Below, one piece after another: positions 29,594 through 36,482 of a DNA stretch of 43,165 nucleotides (positions within the stretch are counted from its first letter, which is position 1; each line of letters starts with the position of its first letter). This DNA comes from an uncultured Rhodospira sp. (GTDB lineage: Bacteria > Pseudomonadota > Alphaproteobacteria > Rhodospirillales > Rhodospirillaceae). The position numbers and the translations under genes are program-made. The notes under the pieces are model-generated. The model saw only the letters and a list, made by a program, of their open reading frames with translations, did not search any database and was not told the origin of the DNA. The stretch lies in contig NZ_CAKZOT010000049.1 of NCBI RefSeq assembly GCF_937138205.1, positions 1 to 43,165 of the forward strand, written 5' to 3'.

Positions 29594-29711
29594 GAGATGG
29601 AGAAGCAGTATGTGACTCCAATCGCCGGGATGGAGCGGCGGCGGCGTCATGGCTTCGCGTCGGGAAGCCATGACGTGACGCCCCGGCGCGGTGGCGTCGG
29701 ATCGCCCGCCG

Positions 29712-30812
29712 CTACTGCGCCAGCCAGGCGTTGAACCGCTCGTTCATCTCGTCGGCGTGGTCGGCCCACCAGTAGTGATCGACCTGCACGGCGGTCTCGA
29801 AGTTCTCCGGCGCCGTCGGCATATGCGGACCCATCTCGATGCCCGCCTCGGCGTGCTTGCCGATCAGCGGCACGGAGGACTGGCGCACCGGGCCGTAGGA
29901 GATCCAGGCCGCCTGATCGGCCAGCGGCTGGGTGCCGGTGGCGAACTTGATGAAGTCCCAGGCCAGGTCCTTGTTGGGCGCGCCCTTGGGGATCACGAAC
30001 AGGTCGATGTAGAACACCTGGCCGTCCCAGATGATCTTGAACGGCTTGTCCTCGACGGCGATGGCGTTGAAGATGCGGCCGTTGTAGGCGCTGGTCATGG
30101 ACACCTCGCCGTCCGCCAGCATCTGCGGCGGCTGCGCGCCGGCATCCCACCACACGACGTCGTCCTTGATCTTGTCGAGCATGGCGAAGGCGCGGTCCAC
30201 GCCCTCGGGCGTCGACAGCACGTCGTAGACGTCGCCCGGCGCCACGCCGTCGGCGATCAGGGCGAATTCCAGATTGGCCTTGGCGGTGTTGCTCAGGCCG
30301 CGCTTGCCCGGGAAGGTTTCAACGTCGAAGAAGTCGGCCATGGACGACGGCGGATTGTCCGGGAACTGGCTTTCGTCATAGGCGATGGCCGTGGACCAGA
30401 CGATGTTGCCGACGCCGCAGTCCATCAGCGAGCCGTCGATGAAGTCCTCCTCGGCCGGGGTGCCGTCGGCGGCCGGCGGCAGTTCCTCCAGCGGCAGGAT
30501 TTCCAGCAGGCCCTCGTCGCACAGGCGCACGGCGTCGGACAGTTCGACGTCGACCACGTCCCAGGTGACATTGCCGGACTCGACCTGCGCCTTCACCGGG
30601 GCGACGTTGCCGTCGTAGTCGATGGAGTTGATGTTATGGCCGGTTTCCTCCATCCAGGGCTCGTAATAGGCCTTCACCTGGCTCTTGGTGTAGGCCCCAC
30701 CCCAGGAGACGACGTTCAGGTCCTCGGCCAGGGCCGGCGACGCGGCACCGGCCAGCGCCAGGGCGCAGGCCGCCGCCAGCGGCGCGCGGAAGCGTTGGGT
30801 CGCGGAGATCAT
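29712..30812 (-). CDS. periplasmic substrate-binding protein, PotD-like
   Basis: A 366-residue extracellular solute-binding protein. A signal peptide is clear: a basic start, then an alanine-rich hydrophobic core and a probable cut after ALA near residue 29 (ALA-EDLNVVSWGG). The mature protein has the PotD/PotF-type opening NVVSWGGAY and a long C-terminal region ending in FNAWLAQ. It would capture the ligand and pass it to the permeases. AGGGAGGA lies 8 nt before the ATG at 30812; the longer frame to 30956 was rejected because the signal peptide starts here. It lies 70 bp after the ATPase gene. Confidence 0.94.
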   Translation of the reverse strand: MISATQRFRAPLAAACALALAGAASPALAEDLNVVSWGGAYTKSQVKAYYEPWMEETGHNINSIDYDGNVAPVKAQVESGNVTWDVVDVELSDAVRLCDEGLLEILPLEELPPAADGTPAEEDFIDGSLMDCGVGNIVWSTAIAYDESQFPDNPPSSMADFFDVETFPGKRGLSNTAKANLEFALIADGVAPGDVYDVLSTPEGVDRAFAMLDKIKDDVVWWDAGAQPPQMLADGEVSMTSAYNGRIFNAIAVEDKPFKIIWDGQVFYIDLFVIPKGAPNKDLAWDFIKFATGTQPLADQAAWISYGPVRQSSVPLIGKHAEAGIEMGPHMPTAPENFETAVQVDHYWWADHADEMNERFNAWLAQ

Positions 30813-30882
30813 TGGATGTGTCCTCCCTGTTCCAGGTTCATGGTGAACGGACTCCGCCCGTGTCGTGGCATTCGGCGGGCGG

Positions 30883-31974
30883 TCAGGCGTCCAGGGCCCG
30901 GCAGTCCTCGGCGTGCCAGCCCACGCGCAGGGCTTGGCCCGCCTGCAGGTGGACATGCCCGGACCAGTTGGGCACCTTGACGATGAAGTCGTCGTGGTCG
31001 CCGACCCGCATCCGCGAGCGGATGTGGTCGCCGACGTAGATGACCTCCAGCACCTCGGCGTCGAGGATGTTGGGCATGGTGCCGGGGTCGGGGTTGATCG
31101 ACACGCGCTCCGGGCGCAGCGAGGCGAGCGTGCGGCTGCCGACGCCGCCGGTCCTGACGTTCAGGGCCTGGATCAGGTCGCCGCTGTCCGCCCGCACGGC
31201 GCAGCGGTCGCCGTCCAGCCCCTCGACGTGACCCATCAGCCGGTTGTTCTCGCCGATGAACTGGGCCACGAAGGCGTTGGCCGGGCGCTCGTACAGTGTC
31301 GCCGGTTCGTCCAGTTGCTGAATGATGCCGTCGTCGAACACGGCGATGCGGTTCGACATGGTCAGCGCCTCGGTCTGGTCGTGCGTGACGTAGACCATGG
31401 TCACGCCCAGGGTTTCGTGAATGTGCTTGAGCTCGTACTGCATCTGCTCGCGCAGGTTCTTGTCCAGCGCGCCCAGGGGCTCGTCGAGCAGCACCAGGCG
31501 CGGCTCGAACACCAGCGCGCGGGCCAGGGCGACGCGCTGCTGCTGGCCGCCGGAGAGCTGGCCCGGGCGGCGCCGGCCCAGGTGGCCCAGTTCCACCATG
31601 TCCAGCGCGCGCTGGATGCGCCGCTCCATCTCCTCGCGGCCGATGCCGCGCACCCGCAGGGGATAGCCCACGTTCTCCGCCACCGTCATATGCGGGAACA
31701 GGGCGTAGTTCTGGAACACCATGCCGATGCCGCGTTTGTGCGGGGGGACATGGGTGATGGGCTGGCCATCGACAAGGATCTGGCCGAAGGTGGGGGATTC
31801 GAACCCGGCCAGCATCATCAGGCAGGTGGTCTTGCCCGACCCCGAGGGGCCCAGCAGAGTCAGGAACTCGCCCCTGGCGATGTCGAGATGGAGGTCTTTG
31901 ACGACCAGCGTTTCGCCGTCATAACTCTTCTGGACGTCCTGGAACCGAACGAACGGATCCTTCGTCTCGGTCAT
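30883..31974 (-). CDS. ABC transporter ATP-binding protein, PotA-like
   Basis: The energy-coupling ATPase of the transporter, 363 residues. Walker A is GPSGSGKTT, the signature is LSGGQQQR, Walker B is [12 protein letters not shown], and the switch is VTHDQ. A C-terminal TOBE-type regulatory region (after about residue 280) is typical of the PotA/FbpC group. It is the first gene of the operon ATPase, binding protein, PotB-like, PotC-like. The frame is open to 32295, but the ATG at 31974 ([11 protein letters not shown]) matches the family start. A candidate promoter lies at 32067-32094. Confidence 0.95.
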   Translation of the reverse strand: MTETKDPFVRFQDVQKSYDGETLVVKDLHLDIARGEFLTLLGPSGSGKTTCLMMLAGFESPTFGQILVDGQPITHVPPHKRGIGMVFQNYALFPHMTVAENVGYPLRVRGIGREEMERRIQRALDMVELGHLGRRRPGQLSGGQQQRVALARALVFEPRLVLLDEPLGALDKNLREQMQYELKHIHETLGVTMVYVTHDQTEALTMSNRIAVFDDGIIQQLDEPATLYERPANAFVAQFIGENNRLMGHVEGLDGDRCAVRADSGDLIQALNVRTGGVGSRTLASLRPERVSINPDPGTMPNILDAEVLEVIYVGDHIRSRMRVGDHDDFIVKVPNWSGHVHLQAGQALRVGWHAEDCRALDA

Positions 31975-32066
31975 GCCTGTCCCACCCTCTCCCCGGTGAT
32001 GCGCGATGGGTCCGCGCGGACCCGCGCAGGTCGGTCCGGCCCCGGAACCACGCCATTGGTGGCCCA

Positions 32067-32094
32067 ACGGTAGCACGGGCACACAAAAAGACAA
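32067..32094 (-). promoter_or_regulatory. candidate promoter for the ABC transporter operon
   Basis: On the minus strand TTGTCT (32094-32089), a 16-bp spacer, then TACCGT (32072-32067), about 93 bp before the ATPase start. Visual prediction, moderate match to a sigma-70 site. Confidence 0.3.
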
Positions 32095-32176
32095 CAGGCC
32101 AATCCGGCGTCCGCGAAGTAGAATGGCAGAACCCGGTGAAATCATGAATGCGACGGAGTCAGATACCGGGTGGGAA

Positions 32177-32218
32177 CACCGATGCATCCTTTCGAGTGCG
32201 CCTCTGAATGCATCGGTG
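32177..32218. promoter_or_regulatory. 11-bp perfect inverted repeat in the divergent spacer
   Basis: CACCGATGCAT (32177-32187) and ATGCATCGGTG (32208-32218) are separated by 20 bp, between the transporter operon and the amidase gene. The arms could be an operator for a dimeric regulator or the stem of a hairpin. No T-run follows on either strand, so a terminator is unlikely. The remainder of the 382-bp spacer (31975-32356) holds only the candidate promoter. Confidence 0.45.
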
Positions 32219-32356
32219 CCGGCGGCAATGCTGCTTGAGTATAAGACCGGGCGTTTGTGGAACCGCTGCCAAGTGTCCGGGGGGCGTCCGTTCAAGCCTT
32301 GACTTCGCCGCCGCCGCGCCTGCCCATATCACAGGCACAGTGCCCGAGGATTTGTT

Positions 32357-33187
32357 ATGCAACGCCTCAATTTCATGCAGGTATGGACAGTCCGGACCAA
32401 GCGCGGCCTCCTTCGAACGATGGGGGTGCGACACCGCGCCGGCCTCGCCGTCGTGGCCGTGGCGGCCTGGATCGGCCCTGTCGCGGTGGGCGACTCGGGC
32501 GCGGGGGCGTGCGACCGCGACCGTCTGGTGGTGGCGCTGGACATCGGCCACACCCCTTCCTCATCCGGCGCCACCAGCGCCCGGGGCCGGCCGGAGCACG
32601 CCTTCAACGTCGATCTGGCGCGGCGGGTGCTGGCGCACATGCACGCCGCCGGGCTGGACAAGGCGGCGCTGATCGCCGAGCCCGACGCCGAACCGGACCT
32701 GTGGGACCGGCCGCGCCGGGCGGCGGCGCTGGGCGCGCATGTGCTGCTGTCGATCCACCATGACTCGGTGCAACCGCGGTATCTGGAGCACGGCACGCTG
32801 GAGGGCCGCCCCGCCCGCTTCAGCCGCCACGCCGCGGGGTATTCCCTGTTCGTTTCCGGCAAGAACCTGTTCTTCGAGCAAAGCCTGGCCGTCGCCCGGG
32901 CCATCGGCGGGGCGCTGGGCGAGTGGGGCCTGTCGCCCACCCTGCACCACGCCGAGCCCATCGCCGGCGAGAACCGTCCCCTGCTGGACCGCGACCTGGG
33001 GATTTACGACTTCGCCGACCTGGTGGTGCTGAAGGCGGCGGCCATGCCGGCGGTGCTGATTGAGGCCGGGGTGATCGTCCACCCGGAGGAGGAGGCGCGC
33101 CTGCGCGACCCCTTCCACCAGGACATCCTCGCCGACGCCATCACCCGGGGCGTGGTCGAGGCGTGCGGTGTGCTGATGGGGGGGTAG
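32357..33187 (+). CDS. N-acetylmuramoyl-L-alanine amidase (Amidase_3 type)
   Basis: Zinc amidase that cleaves the bond between MurNAc and the peptide stem of peptidoglycan. The 276-residue protein has an N-terminal hydrophobic export segment (about 27-50), then the Amidase_3 zinc ligands H65 (DIGH), E80 and H134 (SIHHDS), with catalytic E236 (LIEAG). It has no extra SPOR or cell-wall-binding domain. GAGGA lies about 7 nt before the ATG at 32357; a shorter form from M22 would place the signal peptide closer to the start but has no ribosome site. A diverged second copy of its 3' end lies 780 bp downstream, beyond higBA. Confidence 0.9.
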   Translation: MQRLNFMQVWTVRTKRGLLRTMGVRHRAGLAVVAVAAWIGPVAVGDSGAGACDRDRLVVALDIGHTPSSSGATSARGRPEHAFNVDLARRVLAHMHAAGLDKAALIAEPDAEPDLWDRPRRAAALGAHVLLSIHHDSVQPRYLEHGTLEGRPARFSRHAAGYSLFVSGKNLFFEQSLAVARAIGGALGEWGLSPTLHHAEPIAGENRPLLDRDLGIYDFADLVVLKAAAMPAVLIEAGVIVHPEEEARLRDPFHQDILADAITRGVVEACGVLMGG

Positions 33188-33287
33188 GCCTGCGCGCCCC
33201 AAACACCCTTCCCATGCGATGCGGTTTGCAAGCCGCGACGGTTGTCCACCCCGTCTCCCGCGAGAGTGTCTCACATTGATTTACGGT

Positions 33288-33308
33288 CTGTCGCATAGTG
33301 CGCTACAG
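33288..33308. promoter_or_regulatory. probable HigA operator upstream of higB
   Basis: The imperfect palindrome CTGTCGC / GCTACAG (33288-33308) lies 8 bp before the higB start and overlaps the likely promoter (TACAGT at 33304-33309). HigA-type antitoxins usually repress their own operon from such a site. Confidence 0.45.
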
Positions 33309-33316
33309 TCTCCGGC

Positions 33317-33592
33317 ATGATCCGGAGCTTCCGGCATAAGGGGCTCAAGGCCCTGTTCCTGGATGGCGCGACGCCGAGGATCGCGCCGGCCCTGCACGCC
33401 CGGTGCCTGCCGATCCTGGACGCGCTTGATGCCGCCACCCGGCCCGAGGACATGAACATCCCCGGCTGGAACTTCCATGGTCTCCGGGGATCGCCGAAGC
33501 GGTGGTCGGTCCACGTCAACGGGCCGTGGTGTGTGACGTTCGAGTTCGAGGACGGCGACGCCTGGCGTGTCGACCTCGAGAATGATCACTGA
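33317..33592 (+). CDS. higB: HigB-family toxin (RelE/ParE superfamily)
   Basis: Ribosome-dependent mRNA interferase of a type II toxin-antitoxin module. The 91-residue protein has the HigB/PIN-like consensus: MIRSFRHKGL at the start, the I-P-G-W-N-F-H-x-L stretch around residue 50, and the end WSVHVNGPWCVTFEFEDGD. The toxin gene precedes the antitoxin, as is usual for higBA. The short leader lacks a strong ribosome site. The pair is inserted between an amidase gene and a second amidase-like 3' end. Confidence 0.95.
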   Translation: MIRSFRHKGLKALFLDGATPRIAPALHARCLPILDALDAATRPEDMNIPGWNFHGLRGSPKRWSVHVNGPWCVTFEFEDGDAWRVDLENDH

Positions 33593-33604
33593 AGGAGACG
33601 CGCG

Positions 33605-33943
33605 ATGCCCGAGGAGTTGCCCGAGGAACTGATCTTGTCCGGCCGCCCGCGTCGCTGCCCCAGCCACCCCGGGCTGGTCCTGCGCGACACCGTGCTGCCG
33701 GCGCTTCGCCTGAGCGTAACGGCCGCCGCCCGGGAACTGGGCGTCTCCCGCCAGACTCTGCACCGCATCCTGGCCGGGGAGGTCGCGGTCACGCCCGCCA
33801 TGGCGGTCCGTCTCGGCCACTGGTGCGGCAACGGACCGGAGGTTTGGTTGCGGATGCAACAGGCGCACGACCTGTGGATCGCCGCGCGGGACCTGGAAGA
33901 CGACCTGACCCGCATTCCCCGGCATACCGACGCGGTGGCGTGA
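33605..33943 (+). CDS. higA: HigA-family antitoxin
   Basis: A 112-residue antitoxin with an Xre-type helix-turn-helix (VTAAARELGVSRQTLHRILAG) and the HigA-specific tail with WLRMQQAHDLW. It neutralises HigB and should repress the operon by binding the upstream palindrome. It starts 12 bp after higB with GGAGA 7 nt upstream, so production is coupled to the toxin. Confidence 0.95.
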   Translation: MPEELPEELILSGRPRRCPSHPGLVLRDTVLPALRLSVTAAARELGVSRQTLHRILAGEVAVTPAMAVRLGHWCGNGPEVWLRMQQAHDLWIAARDLEDDLTRIPRHTDAVA

Positions 33944-33966
33944 TCGCCGGACCGGAGCGAAGGAGG

Positions 33967-34029
33967 CATCCTCACCACCTCCATCACCCGGGGCGTGGGC
34001 GAGGCGTGCGGGGTATTGTTGGGGGGTGA
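33967..34029 (+). pseudogene. remnant of an amidase gene 3' end
   Basis: About 63 bp match the last 63 bp of the amidase gene at 33124-33187 at roughly 51 of the first 60 positions. In the same frame it reads ILTTSITRGVGEACGVLLGG and then stops, against ILADAITRGVVEACGVLMGG in the intact gene. No upstream amidase coding sequence is present; higA ends 23 bp before. It is a fragment left by duplication or by insertion of higBA at the gene end. Confidence 0.75.
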
Positions 34030-34175
34030 CGACCACGACCGTGGGGCACCCCTTCAGGTGGGCCGTCGAAAAGTTGCGAACACACGCAAAAGATTTTTTC
34101 TCACGAAATACACTTTTCGCGAGGCTTCTTTTCCGCTAACCTCCGCCGATCAACATGAGCCCGGGAGGAACACCG

Positions 34176-35240
34176 ATGCCGAAGTCTCTTGTGGTCCTGT
34201 GCGATGGAACCTGGCAGAGCGCCGACCGCGAGTACCCGACCAATGTCCGGCTGTTCTACAATGCGCTGCGAAAGCGCGACCCCGACGGCGCGCTGCAACT
34301 GGCCTACTACCAGGACGGCGTGGGGACGGACGGGCTGCTCGACAAGCTGCTCGGGGGCGGCTTCGGCGTCGGACTGTCCGACAACGTCAAGGAGGCCTAT
34401 CGCTTTGTGGTGGACAACTTCGCCCCGGGCGACCGCCTGTTCCTGCTGGGCTTCAGCCGGGGCGCCTACACCGCCCGAAGCCTGGCGGGGTTCATCGGAT
34501 ACGCCGGGATCCTCAAGCGCGAGGCCTACCGGACCGACCCGTCCTTCTTTGTCGACCTGGTGACGACCGACCGCGCCGAAGCCATCGATGCACTCTATGA
34601 TCTGTACAAGATTGGCGACGATCGGCCCGACATCGCCGACACCCGGTTCGCCGACGAGGTCCACCGCGAAACGCCGGTGGAGTTTCTCGGGGTCTGGGAT
34701 ACCGTCGGCGCCCTGGGCATTCCGGTGCTGAACCCGGACGCCCCGGTGAACCGGCTGTACCAATTCCACGACGTCACGCTGGGTGGCCACATCAAACGGG
34801 CTTACCACGCCGTCTCCATCGACGAGCGGCGCGGCACCTTCCGCGCCACCCTGTGGAAGAAGCGCGACGACGCCCCGGACGATCAGGTGGTCGAGCAGGT
34901 CTGGTTCGCCGGCGACCACGGCGGCGTTGGCGGCGGGAACTTCGTCGACGGGCTGTCCAACATCGCTTTTCAGTGGATGTGCGAAAAGGCGATGGCCTGC
35001 GGCCTGACGCTGAACACGGCGTCGGACACCCCGGACGGCATCGGCCATCCCGACCGGCAGGGATACATCCTGGATCCGGCGGGGGACGGGCTGCACGGCT
35101 TTTTCGCCCGCCTGCCGCAGTATGCCCGCGACGTGATGTACCCGGGATACGCGGGCCAGTCGGTCCACCCGTTGGTCGACAAGAAAATCCAGGAGGACCC
35201 GACCTACGAGCCGGAGAACTACACGCCTTCGGCCCCGTGA
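34176..35240 (+). CDS. DUF2235 alpha/beta hydrolase (phospholipase-like)
   Basis: A 354-residue protein of the DUF2235 family, which includes the Tle1 phospholipase effectors of type VI secretion and many free-standing hydrolases. The likely catalytic triad is S94 in GFSRGAYTAR, D175 in VWDTVGA and H248 in GDHGGVGG. No signal peptide is seen, and there is no VgrG, Hcp or immunity-like gene nearby, so an effector role is not supported here. GGGAGGA lies 6 nt before the ATG at 34176. The leader (34070-34150) is AT-rich. It converges on the PD-(D/E)xK-like gene across a perfect hairpin at 35258-35282. Confidence 0.9.
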   Translation: MPKSLVVLCDGTWQSADREYPTNVRLFYNALRKRDPDGALQLAYYQDGVGTDGLLDKLLGGGFGVGLSDNVKEAYRFVVDNFAPGDRLFLLGFSRGAYTARSLAGFIGYAGILKREAYRTDPSFFVDLVTTDRAEAIDALYDLYKIGDDRPDIADTRFADEVHRETPVEFLGVWDTVGALGIPVLNPDAPVNRLYQFHDVTLGGHIKRAYHAVSIDERRGTFRATLWKKRDDAPDDQVVEQVWFAGDHGGVGGGNFVDGLSNIAFQWMCEKAMACGLTLNTASDTPDGIGHPDRQGYILDPAGDGLHGFFARLPQYARDVMYPGYAGQSVHPLVDKKIQEDPTYEPENYTPSAP

Positions 35241-35257
35241 TCATCGGGAAACCGCCC

Positions 35258-35282
35258 GGGACGGGAGGACACCTCCCGTCCC
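35258..35282. terminator. hairpin between convergent genes, probable bidirectional terminator
   Basis: A perfect 11-bp stem GGGACGGGAGG / CCTCCCGTCCC with loop ACA fills the 56-bp gap between two convergent stop codons. The T-tracts on both sides are short, so termination strength is uncertain. Confidence 0.5.
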
Positions 35283-35296
35283 TCAGTGCCTGCGCC

Positions 35297-35977
35297 CTAC
35301 TCTGCCGCGTCGGCCGGCGCGTGCTCCAGCAGCAGATGGACGGCGTGCGTAACAGCCGCGACATCGGCCTCACTGACCGTCACCTCAAGATCACCGTGGA
35401 CCACCCGATTGCGCAGGTTCTGGACCTCGCGCAATCGCCGTTCCTCGTCCAGCATGAGGTATCCCTCCGAGGCCAGCAATCCGACGAGATGGGCCGGCAT
35501 CTGCGGCTGCGCCAGGCGCTCGGGCCAGCGCCAGCGCGCCGCCGCCTCCAGCGTCGCCCAAGCTGAGACAAGGGCCATGTCGGGACCCGTGGCGCGAAGG
35601 ATAGAGTCGATCCGGGCCAAGCGATCCTCGACCGTTCTACGGTCCGTCGCGGTCAGGTCGGGATCCAGACTGTCCGGTGACACCGAGACAAGCTGGTACT
35701 CCCACTCGGGATGATCCGCGAGCGCCACCTGTGCCTGCCGAGCCCGCTCCGACAGGTTAACGCCTCCGGGCCGGGCCACGCGCCGCTCCTTGATATCGAT
35801 CGCCAGGTTTCGACCGGCCTTCATGGCGATCAGATCGGGGCGGACGTTCGCCAGGAACGTCGGCAGAAGGGAGCCGTCGCGACCCGTGAACACCTCGTAT
35901 CCCTCGTCCTTGAGGCGAGCCGTCACGAGCGCCGTCATGGCCCGTTCCCGATCGCGTCTGCTGTGGTCGCCTGTCAT
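35297..35977 (-). CDS. PD-(D/E)xK nuclease-like protein with HEPN-like C-terminus
   Basis: A 226-residue protein not recognised by name. The N-terminal half has a restriction-nuclease-like pattern: E25, then RPDLIAM (P47-D48) and LAIDIKER with D61-x-K63, spaced as in the PD-(D/E)xK fold. The C-terminal half is helical and ends with LRNRVVHG, where R189 and H194 give the Rx4H signature of HEPN ribonuclease or nucleic-acid-binding domains. Its ATG overlaps the stop of the upstream RusA-like gene (ATGA, 35974-35977), so the two are translationally coupled. A DNA-targeting defence or repair function is inferred from these motifs and the accessory surroundings; domain assignments need structure prediction. 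Confidence 0.75.
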   Translation of the reverse strand: MTGDHSRRDRERAMTALVTARLKDEGYEVFTGRDGSLLPTFLANVRPDLIAMKAGRNLAIDIKERRVARPGGVNLSERARQAQVALADHPEWEYQLVSVSPDSLDPDLTATDRRTVEDRLARIDSILRATGPDMALVSAWATLEAAARWRWPERLAQPQMPAHLVGLLASEGYLMLDEERRLREVQNLRNRVVHGDLEVTVSEADVAAVTHAVHLLLEHAPADAAE

Positions 35978-36396
35978 TCCGCCACCTGCCGAAGAGGCTG
36001 ATCGTCGATTCGGACGTAAAGGATCGGCCGATCCCCTTGCTGGGCTTGCGTGAGGAGGGAACTTGGCTTGAGGAACTGGATGTCATCATCCGGTTCGAAC
36101 CGCTGAACCAAGAGTCTGGCTACCTGCTTGTCGTCCCTATAGATGTGCCGACTCATGGCATCCAGGATCGGTTTGATGATGTTGTCCAGGTCTCCCGAAC
36201 CGGATCCATCGGTGAAATAGTACACGGTCACGGCGACCAACGCATCGGTGGCGAAATGCCCCTCGGGCAAGGCGGATCGGCTGGCCTCACGCACAGTGCC
36301 CTTCCAGTCGGCCAGGGCATCGCGCCGCGCCGACTGATGTGACGGCGGTGTTCCCAACACAAGAAACTCGACCGGGAACACGATCACCACACCCAT
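35974..36396 (-). CDS. RusA-like Holliday-junction resolvase
   Basis: A 140-residue endonuclease-type protein matching RusA. The acidic catalytic residues sit where E. coli RusA has them: D69, D71 and K75 in GDLDNIIKPILDAM, and D88/D89 in YRDDKQV. RusA dimers cut four-way DNA junctions; many copies are phage-derived. The start at 36396 has GGGAC 9 nt upstream and directly precedes the domain; ATG at 36423 is also possible. It is followed without a gap by the PD-(D/E)xK/HEPN-like gene. No phage genes surround it, which makes a chromosomal defence or repair cassette plausible (inference). Confidence 0.9.
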   Translation of the reverse strand: MGVVIVFPVEFLVLGTPPSHQSARRDALADWKGTVREASRSALPEGHFATDALVAVTVYYFTDGSGSGDLDNIIKPILDAMSRHIYRDDKQVARLLVQRFEPDDDIQFLKPSSLLTQAQQGDRPILYVRIDDQPLRQVAE

Positions 36397-36482
36397 GCCC
36401 GCAACGTCCCGGCAGCCCCTCATCCTGGAAACGCGAGACTAACAGGTAGCCGCTATCCATGCGAAGGCTGTTCGCAGACCCC

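Noticed and set aside
34176-35240. Type VI secretion effector assignment for the DUF2235 protein
   Set aside because: No VgrG, Hcp, adaptor or immunity-like gene is next to it; free-standing members are common.
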